DNA of 64,000 nt, taken from the NCBI RefSeq assembly GCF_000224145.3, contig NC_020176.2:4865462-4929461 (forward strand), given 5' to 3'. The translations under genes and the position numbers were made by a program. The notes beneath the pieces are model-generated. The model worked only from the letters and a program-made list of their open reading frames with translations, had not been told where the DNA came from and ran no database searches. Below are positions 35,201-43,083 of the stretch, piece by piece. The stretch is from Ciona intestinalis. Taxonomy: Eukaryota > Chordata > Ascidiacea > Phlebobranchia > Cionidae. How positions within the stretch are numbered: position 1 is the stretch's first letter; every line of letters starts with the position of its first letter.

Positions 35201-37868
35201 CGTTATAACATGGATGTTCTATTACTCACTTACTTTTTGTATAGTGTGGGTGACAATTTAGATTTTAGACAACTCATAATGGACCACTGTGTTGGAGCAT
35301 TTGCAAATGTCTTGCCAGTCAGAACCTCTTATACGCCTTCTAACCATCCATATACACCACATACTTACCCATGAACCTATAGGCGGCATGTTTGCGATGG
35401 AATAAAAACCAGGTTTGTTATGGTAGAGCGTGATATTGAACGTTGCTTTGAACCCTGGTTCGTCAAAGCAGGGAAATGTATGTCTGGCTCCAGTGGTCTC
35501 CATTTGAGAGATAGCGATAACTCTGAACAAACAATGTTACTAAACTAGACATTTGCTTTAGGTGGGATTATACAGTTACTTAGCTATGGCATAATCTCTT
35601 AAGGGTGCGTATATCTTTACAAGTGTAGCCAAGGGGGTTTACCGCTAGGGTATTTTATTTAGAAATCGTATATAATGTAAAGTAGGGGGGGGGAGTTGGT
35701 TCATGTTTTCATTCTGTTTTCTCGTCCCATTTGGTAATAAACAAAGAATATTTACATACGTATATACAGTCGTTATACACATATGCCCACAAAAGGTGCC
35801 AGCGACTAGCCTTGCCCTCGTAACCTCAAGTCCAGGACCAGGTGTTTATCAGGGAAAGTTTAAAGCGCATACGAACCTATGTTCTCCGAATTCGTTGTCG
35901 TATTCACTTCGGTATATCCCGGTTAGATCGTCCCCAAGTTCGCCATGGAAACTATCCGCTACCATTGTGTATGTATCACCAACCACGCACGGAGATGAGG
36001 TTTTGATTACAATGTATTGGTTGGGACGGTAGGGCGTGTTGGATTCCACCGTTACCTCGCTACTCGTCTTGTCTTCGAATATTTTAATCTCGTTGTCGTA
36101 TATCAACTCACTGGAGAAAAGCAAGGGGTAAAATACTGTGTAAGAATCAATATAACTTATTTATCCTCGAGTGGGGAACGATGGACACGTTATAACACGG
36201 GTGTTCTATTTAATACACCTCGTACTCGCTTACAAGTTATTACCACGTATATATGTAATTTGTTTTTTTCTGAACGACTGACAAAGCCACTAGTGACCAC
36301 TGGGTTGGAGCAAATACCTTTAAGTGTCTTGCCGAAGGACACGTCCACAATGGTAGCAGTGATAAGCCCTGAACCCATTACCTCAGGGTTACAGGCAAGC
36401 ACAATAACCACTTTGCCACGGCGCCGGTCACATTGTGTATTCACACACCTCATGCTCGCTGTCGAGTTAAAATGCTTAACCAGAACCTCGTTTATAATAT
36501 CGTCGATAATATATATTTGCATAAGGCCGGTTATACAAACAAGCGGTGACAACTTACGCATGTGAGTGCATGATAATGTAATCTGTTGATACATTACATA
36601 AGTATTGCACTGTTGAACTCCCGTAAAACAAATAAGTTGAAGAAGCCACATCAATATCAAGTACGGGTCGTATCTTCACGTTGTAATGTATAGGGAGTAA
36701 AGTGTTTGGCAACCGTGAGTTCATCCAAGGGTCGTTCTGTAATGAATTGTGATTAAAATGGGGGTTGCAAACGACGTCATGAAAAAAGACGTCACGAAAA
36801 ATGACATCATGACACCGGCCCTTTGGCGAAGTGGTTAACACGCCTTCATGTACAGTGGGTACGGGTTCGAGGCTCGGCGCTGCTAGCATTGTTGGCGTAT
36901 ATGTGTTCTTTACTTCAGCGTAAAAGCGTTTTAAGAAAATCTATTAAACGACTTGCTGGTCATTGCTTTTATAAAACGTATTGATTGTCGCATGACGCCT
37001 ATTTAAAACTGAATCTCTTTCTCGGACATCCAATGTATAAATTTATTTTTTAAGAGAGTCGTTTTGCTGCTTATCTCCATATTTTAGTTATTTTAAAAAA
37101 ATCTGCTTTTACAACAGCACCCATCAAGTTTCTTACCGACGTTGGAGCGGTTGTCGCATCGACATTAGGTGTTGTGACGTCATTGTTTCTAGTAGTGGTC
37201 GTGACGTCATTAGGGGGTGTCGTTGTTGGCTTAGGTGGTGATGACGTAGTTGTGGTAGGGGCTGCAGCATCACTTGCACAAGTGGGCCGGCCAACGAGCC
37301 CGACCAGGAGTCCTGGAATACAAATGAGTTAGGTTCGATGCAAGCAGCAATACAATTTTTAAGCATGAAAGAATATAGTTGGGTAGGGTAAGATGGTCCA
37401 TGTTTTCATTCTCGTTTATCGACGTGTTTTAAACAATTAACAACGGTGTATGAGAGTCGTGAGGATACGGTTTAATAATGCGTTGAATGTTCTTTGTTTT
37501 ACAGAATTATATAACCGTATTCTCGCGCCTCTAAAATAATTGCTAATTGTTATTAGGAAATAAAGGCATTAAATGACAACGGTATCCTATCTTGCCGAGA
37601 GAAGGCTACATATCAGTATGACTTACTATCCTTGTGTGGCGGGGTAACGACAGTCGTTATAACACGGGTGTTTTGTTTCATACACCTCGTGTCCACTTAC
37701 GATTTACTTCATATGCAACTTTATGAATAATAAAAATAACGAAACAAGGTACTAACCCACAGTCAGCAACATCAAAATAACAACAACCACTGAACCGGCG
37801 ACTGCAGCTTTGCTAAAATAATATCCCTTTTTGGAGCGACCGTCGTTAAAGTCAAGGCTACCCGACAT
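26228..37868 (-). CDS. ANPEP: M1 zinc metallopeptidase, aminopeptidase N type
   Basis: Type II membrane ectopeptidase of about 1,015 residues that removes N-terminal residues from peptides. 23 exons, approximately: 37757-37868, 37137-37312, 36562-36736, 35876-36107, 35370-35523, 34891-35022, 34373-34498, 33752-33903, 33117-33231, 32620-32734, 32003-32067, 31622-31689, 31001-31191, 30494-30586, 30055-30181, 29652-29708, 29023-29171, 28453-28540, 28050-28155, 27559-27685, 27014-27196, 26723-26793, 26228-26466. Seen: short cytosolic N-terminus, one TM ([20 protein letters not shown]), a Thr/Pro-rich stalk, [28 protein letters not shown], the zinc site HELAHQ plus [24 protein letters not shown] and an ERAP1_C-like end. 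The HExxH site spans an intron. Introns carry SINEs and a 71-bp minisatellite. Closest human relative could be ANPEP or a sister M1 enzyme. Confidence 0.93.
26520..26625 (+). mobile_element. SINE tail fragment (aminopeptidase intron)
   Basis: AATCACCTACAAAGTTACAC, GTAATTCATAATCAGGCACG, AGGTGTAT and TTGTCGTTACCCCGTCAT. Diverged. Confidence 0.45.
27720..27965 (+). mobile_element. SINE fragments (aminopeptidase intron)
   Basis: Two head-like pieces with GGGTTCAAGG and GTGGGCACGTGTGTCTATGG, followed by body and tail: AATTTGTCAGCCTTATAAAG, ATAATCACCAACAAAGTAG and GTAAGCGGGCACAAGATGTA. Confidence 0.55.
28195..28350 (+). mobile_element. SINE fragment (aminopeptidase intron)
   Basis: TTGCTTTAACCCAGTGGTCA, GTAACTCGTTAGTAGGCATG, AGGTGTATGAAACAGAACAC, CCATGTTATAAAGACTGTCG. 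Body joined directly to the tail; the A-rich CACCCACAAAG part is missing. Confidence 0.6.
28605..28985 (-). repeat. 71-bp minisatellite, about 5 copies (aminopeptidase intron)
   Basis: Same unit as at 15595 in reverse: CTCATGCTCACTGTCGAGTT, ATAACATGGGTGTCTTCTTA, TACATCAGACACACATGGTG. Copies are nearly identical, suggesting recent expansion. In this gene the unit is antisense to the array as seen from the transcript of MAP3K19. Confidence 0.9.
29285..29425 (-). mobile_element. SINE tail fragment (aminopeptidase intron)
   Basis: TTATCCTTGCATGGCGAGGC, AACGACAGTCGTTATAACAC, GGGTGTTCTGTTTCATACAC, TTCGTGCCCGCTTACAAGTT. Well conserved tail, no head. Confidence 0.65.
30600..30965 (-). mobile_element. 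SINE, tandem tail plus near-complete copy (aminopeptidase intron)
   Basis: A conserved tail (30600-30700) directly precedes a second tail joined to body and tRNA-like head (30705-30965). Body TGGCTGACAATTTCTAGACA; head in reverse AGCTCTGAACCTGGTACACT and AACAAGCGCTCTAACCAGAG. Nested or tandem insertion. Confidence 0.7.
31250..31345 (-). mobile_element. SINE body fragment (aminopeptidase intron)
   Basis: GACAACCCATTAGTCACCAC, TAGGTTGGAGAAATTGCCGT, CCCAAGGACACATTCGCCC. No tail nearby. A TA microsatellite follows at about 31465-31490. Confidence 0.5.
32100..32390 (-). mobile_element. tRNA-derived SINE, near full length (aminopeptidase intron)
   Basis: Tail TTATCCTCGCGTGGCCGGAA, TACGAGTTACCATGTGTGTT; T-run; GGCTGATAATTCGGACAACC; GGTTGGAGCTATTGCTTTCA; head in reverse AGGCTCGAACCTGTAACCTT with a B-box match. 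Confidence 0.75.
32955..33085 (-). mobile_element. SINE tail fragment (aminopeptidase intron)
   Basis: TTTATCCTCGCATGTCGGGC, CGACAGTCGTTATAACACGG, TCGTGCCCGCTTACGAGTTA and TTTGTGGGTGATT. One of the best kept tails. Confidence 0.65.
34540..34733. mobile_element. MITE (AGTAGGGTGGGG family, aminopeptidase intron)
   Basis: Ends ATAGGGTGAAGGAAGATGGG-like and TTCCCCAACCTACTATA; inside GTTAACAAAGAACATTCAAA, TGTTAATTTTTTAGAACACG. About 190 bases. Confidence 0.7.
35060..35330 (-). mobile_element. SINE tails plus body fragment (aminopeptidase intron)
   Basis: Two reversed tails (GTAACAGCAGTCGTTATAAC near 35093 and CAAAAACAGTCGTTATAACA near 35190), then GGGTGACAATTTAGA and ACCACTGTGTTGGAGCATTT. Confidence 0.55.
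35683..35790. mobile_element. MITE fragment, left half (aminopeptidase intron)
   Basis: GTAGGGGGGGGGAGTTGG, CTCGTCCCATTTGGTAATAA and ACAAAGAATATTTACA match the left half of the MITE; the right half has been lost or replaced. Confidence 0.5.
36140..36432 (-). mobile_element. tRNA-derived SINE, full length (aminopeptidase intron)
   Basis: Most complete copy. Tail TTATTTATCCTCGAGTGGGG, CTCGCTTACAAGTTATTACC; body GACTGACAAAGCCACTAGTG, GGTTGGAGCAAATACCTTTA, CTTGCCGAAGGACACGTCC. On the sense strand the head reads CCGTGGCAAAGTGGTTATTG (A-box like) and later GGGTTCAGGGCTT (B-box like). Shows that the family is tRNA-derived. Confidence 0.8.
36812..36915 (+). mobile_element. SINE head (tRNA-like part only)
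   Basis: TTTGGCGAAGTGGTTAACAC fits a Pol III A box and GGGTTCGAGGCTCGGCG a B box, about 50 bases apart as in a tRNA-like promoter, followed by GTTGGCGTATATGTGTTC. Body and tail absent. It lies in aminopeptidase intron 2. Confidence 0.75.
37383..37606. mobile_element. MITE with rearranged core (aminopeptidase intron 1)
   Basis: Outer ends match the MITE (GGGTAGGGTAAGATGGTCCA; TATCCTATCTTGCCGAGAGA). The core has one block reversed relative to other copies: GTTTTAAACAATTAACAACG and GAATGTTCTTTGTTTTACAG appear before the usual AAAATAATTGCTAATTGT. A full-length nested or inverted copy is likely. Confidence 0.6.
37610..37735 (-). mobile_element. SINE tail fragment (aminopeptidase intron 1)
   Basis: TATCCTTGTGTGGCGGGGTA, ACGACAGTCGTTATAACACG, CACCTCGTGTCCACTTACG. 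Directly follows the MITE. Confidence 0.6.
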
Positions 37869-39000
37869 TGTACAGCTAATGGATTCGCTTTTATAGAAAA
37901 AATACTAAAATTGGGTAAAGATATTATTAAAAATTTCTGTATTTTTTTTATTTACAACATATATTAAACTCGTAGCTCCTTTTTATCTTGTTTTATCTTT
38001 TTTTTTCTTATTCGTGTTGAATAATTAAACAACTTTTTGTTTTTTTAATGCATTTTTTTCGATTTATTTCGCTAGTACATAAATCTGCCATTATTGTGTT
38101 AAGTCCTCCCCTACTAACATGTTGGGGTCATTTTGGGCGGTTTATATTGCTTTGCAAATGCGGTTCTCGTGGTATATTAATAATTAAGCTACGATCATAT
38201 TTCATACATAGTAAACACGCCAATTATATTCCCAACATGCTGGTATCATGCACTTTTAGCATGCCAAATATTTAACTCGTAGTTAACATAAATTATATCA
38301 AACGAGCATAAGCATAATGCGTCATCGTAATGTTTGTACACGTCACTGTGTTCATTATTACATGCAATGACGTTGCAAATAGTTACAAAGGACACACTAA
38401 CCCCTATTATAAGTTAACCATTGATTAAAGTTAAAACAACTCTTATGAGTAACTGGAATTTTCCCTATGACTTATATTTTTTATAAATGTTATGCAACTT
38501 TCCTGGACTTTAGACTTGTCAAGAAAAACAACGCAAAAATAACATTTAGTTTGGTCATTTATATTCTCGTGGGTGAGAACTTGAGTGGCTTATCCATAGT
38601 TGGTTAAGTGTCCCATCTTTCCCCACCCCACAGCAGTGGTAAATGTACCGTATAAATAAAAGCAGAGTTATACCAACATGGTACAAAATAAACACCAACC
38701 AACAAGGCTGAATCAAATGTAATTTTGAATAACCACATACGGATTTGAACGATACACCGTTGGGCCTTATAGCCAAAAGCAGGTATAACGATCGAAACTA
38801 CTATACGTATGTACGTATTATATACGTATATCTGTTTATCACAAAACGAGAGTTTAAAAGAAGAACGAATTCTACAAAGGAGAGATACGTCTTTTATATG
38901 TGGGGAACTACCGGGTTAACTACTTCTGTATTCTATGAAATGTTGTTCAGACGTTGTTAGTTTGAACATTGGACCAATGTAATAACTGCTGGTCGTTAAA
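37869..39000. other. Divergent promoter region, aminopeptidase / PRPP synthetase
   Basis: Shared upstream region of two divergent genes. It contains a fragment of the 122-bp minisatellite (38550-38610) joined to a MITE end (GTGTCCCATCTTTCCCCACC, about 38608-38632). The rest is AT-rich, with ORFs up to about 75 codons that show no family features. Confidence 0.45.
37888..37895 (-). promoter_or_regulatory. TATA-like box of the aminopeptidase gene
   Basis: On the minus strand TATAAAAG stands 20 bases before the ATG at 37868. It is a canonical TATA sequence, but with the usual 25-30 base spacing the start site would fall at or inside the ATG, so either the leader is almost absent or the match is chance. 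Confidence 0.35.
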
Positions 39001-41943
39001 ATGGAAAAAGAAAGTAATATTTTGTTGCTGTGTCACGCTAGTACGTTGGAACTGGGCCGGAAAATATGCAGTCTTAAAGGTAAGTACGATGTTTTGTTTA
39101 CGTTTATGAAATTGTTAACGCGGTGGTGCTTTCACTTGTAATGTCTGATAAACGCACACTGCAATAGCTTCTGCAACTCGACTGTGGGCATGGAAGTGGC
39201 AACCATGGATAAGTCACTCAAGTTCCCATCCACGAGGATATAAATGACCAAACCAACCAAAAGTTATATCTGCTTATCCACACACTGCAATAGATTTAAC
39301 TACTTGACTGTGGGAATGGCAGTAATACACATATAAACCCAAACTAACATGACTTCTTTACCATTTCAGTTGAAAATTGCCCAAAGATTAAACTCCATGA
39401 AGAAGTCAGTTGGGAGAAATTTCCGGATGGATTCCCAAACCTATTCATCCAGGTTTTATTTGTTTTGTTTTCACTTTTTATTCTAAGAAAGGTGTTTTAT
39501 TAAGTTAATGACTTGACAGTTTCATCTCTTGCATTAAAATTAAAAATCTGTACCAAAAGTGCATTTAACCTTCAATATTTTTGGTTTAGCAGCCAAGCTT
39601 TTTCGAACACTTACTGTATTTCACCCTTTGTGTTTTAACCACTGTCCTATTTTTTCTAATTCCGTTCTCTCGTTTTTGTTATAGATCTCATCAACCACTG
39701 ATAACAGCTAGAAATATTTATCTTGTGCGCATGTTATTAATCTCACCCCACCCCAGGATGTAGATCGCTGCATCGGAAAACACGTCGTGTTCCTGGGAAG
39801 TTTCCATTCACCTAAAGTTATCTTCGAACAAATATCATTGGTTTACGCTCTGCCAAGATCATGTGTCAGGTAACATCTTAAATGCGGTAATGCTATTTTA
39901 TTTACAAATAATAATTCACCCACTTTCATAGTATTGCATAGTCATATGCTCCAATTTATAAAAAAAACAATTATAAGTACATTTGGCACCTACATTTTAA
40001 AGCAATGATTCTAACACACATGTATATATGTATAGTTTATCAAGCTGCTAATACTCAACAAACACTAATAAGAAGCCTTAGCCTTTAACACAGCGGACAA
40101 TATTCATTTGTGCAAATACCTATGTTGTTCACAAAGTAATATGACACACACAGTAGATTTCTCATCCTAATGTTAACCCACCATTCCAGGTCGCTCACAT
40201 TCATCTTACCTTACTTTCCCACGGGTACAATGGAGAGGATTGATACTGAAGGACAAGTAGCCACAGCAAGTACCATGGCGCGCATGTTATCTGCTATTCC
40301 TCTATCTGCCATGGGACCTGCACAAATAATGATATTCGATATCCATGTTTTACAAGTGAATCTGCAAAATTAATTATATTCTTCATTATATAGTTACAAA
40401 ATGTAGGTCTATTACCCCAACACCAAGAGTGCTATCATATAGACCCCACTGAGGTAGTATATAGACACTCAATAATAGAGATTTCATTCTATAAGGGTGA
40501 GGTCTTCAGTGAGGCACACCTGAGACCTGGGATGTAGATATATTACCCCAACACCCAGGGTGCTACCATATATATATCATACATACTTACACGAAACCTT
40601 TACTTACCAGGAAAGATTTTTCTTCACTGACAACGTGTTGCCACGACTACAAAGTGCGTTGCCAAGGTTACTGCAGGAGCTCAACAAACTAAAGTCCGAG
40701 AACTTGAACATAAAGATAGCATTTCCTGACGAGGGTGCCCACAAAAGATTCCGCGATCATTTTGATGGATTCGCCATCATCAGGTGTATAAAGAAGAGGA
40801 ATGGAGCAAAGAGGTTGGTGGTGTATGAGTGCTATGGATTTGGTATTGTATGAATACTGTGTTATTGTGGTCAATTTTACTGTCTGTAACCTAGGATTTA
40901 CAGGCTTTTGGCCGGATGCTGCCATCTTTAGGGCCCAGTGTCCTTGGGCGAAACACTTTACGGCATACCCCGATGAAGTGTATCAATGATGCACATACTG
41001 TTTGTATGTATATTAAATCACCCTTGTTGTACGTATGTAACCTCTTTATCCTCGCATGGCTGGGCAACAACAGTCGTTATAACATGGGGTGTTCTGTTTC
41101 ATGCATCTTGTTATGGGTTACCACAAGGTTAGAGCAATTTTTGTGGCTATTTTGCCTATAGACACACCCAAGTTATAACTTGACGACGAGTATAAGGGTT
41201 AACAATGATCCCATTATGACATCACAGAGAGGTGTCCATTGTTGACGGAAGTCCGAACAATTGTCACATTGTAATCGTTGATGACCTCATAATGACTGGC
41301 GGCACAGTGAACGAATGTGCGTTGCTGATGAAGAAGTCTGGCGCCTCTAGTGTCAGCGCTTACGTAACACACGCAGTGTTTCCAGCAGATTCTTGGAAGG
41401 ATTTCTTAACTGAAAGTAAATTGGCAACACTGTAAAATATTGTTTGTGAACACTGTAAAATATCCCATGCATTTGGCAACGGGGTCAAAAACAAATTAAC
41501 TTTAATTTATTAGGAGAGTAATGCAACTCAACAGCATTCGTTTAAACCTGCTATGAATAAAGTGTGATCTTGGTGTAACCATAATAGCCTTTATATACCA
41601 ATGCTGGCAACTAATAACTTTTCCTAATCCTTTCTGCTTGTTGTTTTTAACGCCCGCAACGTGGCAAAGTGGTTGACGCGCATGCTTGTAACCAAGAGGT
41701 AATGAGCTACAATTGTGGGCATATGTGTGCTTGGGCAAGACACTTAACGACAATTGCTCCAACCCAGTAGTCACTAATCGGTTGTTTACTACAGATCACC
41801 AAGAAGGACGAGCTGCTCTTGACAACTTTTGGATAACCGACTCGATTCCTCATGCAAGAGAAATATCAAACCATGAACCATTCAAGCTACTTTCATTGGC
41901 GGAAAGCATCTGTAGGTCCCTGCATAAACTTATCCTAGTATGA
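39001..41943 (+). CDS. Class II (plant-type) ribose-phosphate pyrophosphokinase
   Basis: Makes PRPP from ribose 5-phosphate and ATP, the precursor of nucleotides, NAD and histidine-type pathways. Seven exons with consistent phase: 39001-39079, 39370-39452, 39757-39869, 40190-40355, 40611-40813, 41228-41415, 41795-41943; 326 residues. Marks in order: [91 protein letters not shown], the PRPP loop [40 protein letters not shown] and [11 protein letters not shown]. These match recalled Arabidopsis PRS4 (about 337 residues) across the whole length, and not human PRPS1/2 in these positions. Class II enzymes are known chiefly from plants and algae and are phosphate-independent. Whether the animal gene is ancestral or transferred cannot be told here; its introns and codon use fit the host. 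Confidence 0.9.
39160..39325 (-). repeat. 122-bp minisatellite, about 1.4 copies (PRS intron 1)
   Basis: Reverse of the array at 17325: GCAATAGCTTCTGCAACTCG, GGCAACCATGGATAAGTCAC, AAATGACCAAACCAACCAAA, CTGCTTATCCACACACTGCA. Confidence 0.8.
40390..40575 (+). repeat. 126-bp minisatellite, about 1.4 copies (PRS intron)
   Basis: AATGTAGGTCTATTACCCCA, ACACTCAATAATAGAG, TCTATAAGGGTGAGGTCTTC, GAGGCACACCTGAGACCTGG. Same family as at 13330. Confidence 0.8.
41035..41180 (-). mobile_element. SINE tail fragment (PRS intron)
   Basis: CCTCTTTATCCTCGCATGGC, TGGGCAACAACAGTCGTTAT, GGGTGTTCTGTTTCATGC and a shortened body, AAGGTTAGAGCAATTTTTGT. Confidence 0.55.
41650..41788 (+). mobile_element. SINE head and body, next to a splice acceptor
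   Basis: CGTGGCAAAGTGGTTGACGC (A-box like), GGGCATATGTGTGCTTGGGC, AGACACTTAACGACAATTGC, TCCAACCCAGTAGTCACTAA and TCGGTTG. It ends about 7 bases before the acceptor TTTACTACAG of the last PRPP synthetase exon. Confidence 0.75.
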
Positions 41944-43083
41944 ACAAGTTACTGTGTAAATACAGTATCAATACATTTTTCAGGCAAATAGGCCTCAGTT
42001 ATAGTTTTGTGAACAATTTTTGTGAAACAATTTTTTTTTTCCCCAAAAACAATGTTTTTATTGTCATAGCCCATTGTTAAAAATATTGCAACAAAACTTG
42101 TCATAAAGATTTAAACCCCAGTTAAATAATATAATGCTTCAGTTTTAAACTTGTCATTTTGAAACGATTTTGTAACAATTTAGTTTCTTTTTAACTGATG
42201 TGTTTAGACAAGTGGTATAATAGTTATAAACTTATACATTTTGAATTATTTCTTTGAAAACAGCTCAAGTTTTTCTTTTTTAACAATGATTCCCCAAAAT
42301 GGACCAGCATGTTATGGTCAATCTCAACATAGCTTGTTTTCCATGTTTTCATTCCTTGAATATTCTATGCAGTTTACGCATTGTTGATATTTATAATACA
42401 AGATCTTCACACCAAACCACAGTTTGTTTTATTAATATGTACTGATATGTCAAATTTTATAAAAAGTTTGTTTCAATAATCAATCACCCACAAAGTTACA
42501 TTCGTGGTAACTCGTAAACCGGAACAATGTACATGAAACAGAACACCTGTGTTATAATGACTGTAAAAGCACCGCCATGTCAGGATAAATAAGTTACATA
42601 GATGGTAACTTGTAAGCGGGCACGAGGTGTGTGAAACTGAACACCCTTGTTAGAATTATGCCATTGCCTACCACGCGAGGATAAATAAGTTACATTTATT
42701 TATTGAAAACCTTTTAATTTTTTTTTATTAATTTTAATCAAAAGAGTTTCTACTTTTTTCAGATGTTTCATGCTTACAACCAGATACTAGGCCATTCTCT
42801 AACACTTGTAGCATCAAACACACATCAAACATATTTCCTGCATTTTATTGCACAAAGAATGATAATTCCAGTTTCACCAACACCTGTACCTTAAACCGAC
42901 ATAGCGAATGTTTAGCACAACATAGGAGTTAATAAGCAATATCCATTCTTTGCATACCTTTTTCTATTTTTTCATTTTGTTACAAAAGATAAAATATTCT
43001 TTGACCATTAGTTCACATAAAACATTGAAATGGAAAAGAAAGGAAATGTAATTCAACATTTATTATAACAATATATAAAACTC
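41944..43083. other. Intergenic, converging 3' ends
   Basis: Holds the 3' UTR of the PRPP synthetase and of PPP1R15. Two SINE tails stand in tandem at about 42480-42700 on the plus strand. A minus-strand AATAAA (TTTATT near 43060) lies just past the PPP1R15 stop. No coding ORF seen. Confidence 0.5.
42480..42700 (+). mobile_element. SINE tails, two in tandem
   Basis: First tail: CAATCACCCACAAAGTTACA, GTACATGAAACAGAACACC, CCGCCATGTCAGGATAAATA. Second: AGTTACATAGATGGTAACTT, GTAAGCGGGCACGAGGTGTG, CGCGAGGATAAATAAGTTAC. The end of one is the start of the next, suggesting tail-to-tail tandem growth. Confidence 0.65.

Noticed and set aside
36190-36660. 156-codon minus-strand ORF
   Set aside because: Mostly SINE sequence; only its upper end overlaps a true aminopeptidase exon, in the right frame elsewhere.
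36812-36880. A tRNA gene with A and B boxes
   Set aside because: No cloverleaf could be drawn, and the sequence continues into the SINE body. It is the tRNA-like head of a SINE.
39001-41943. Plant or algal contamination as source of the PRPP synthetase
   Set aside because: The introns contain the same SINE and minisatellites as neighbouring animal genes.
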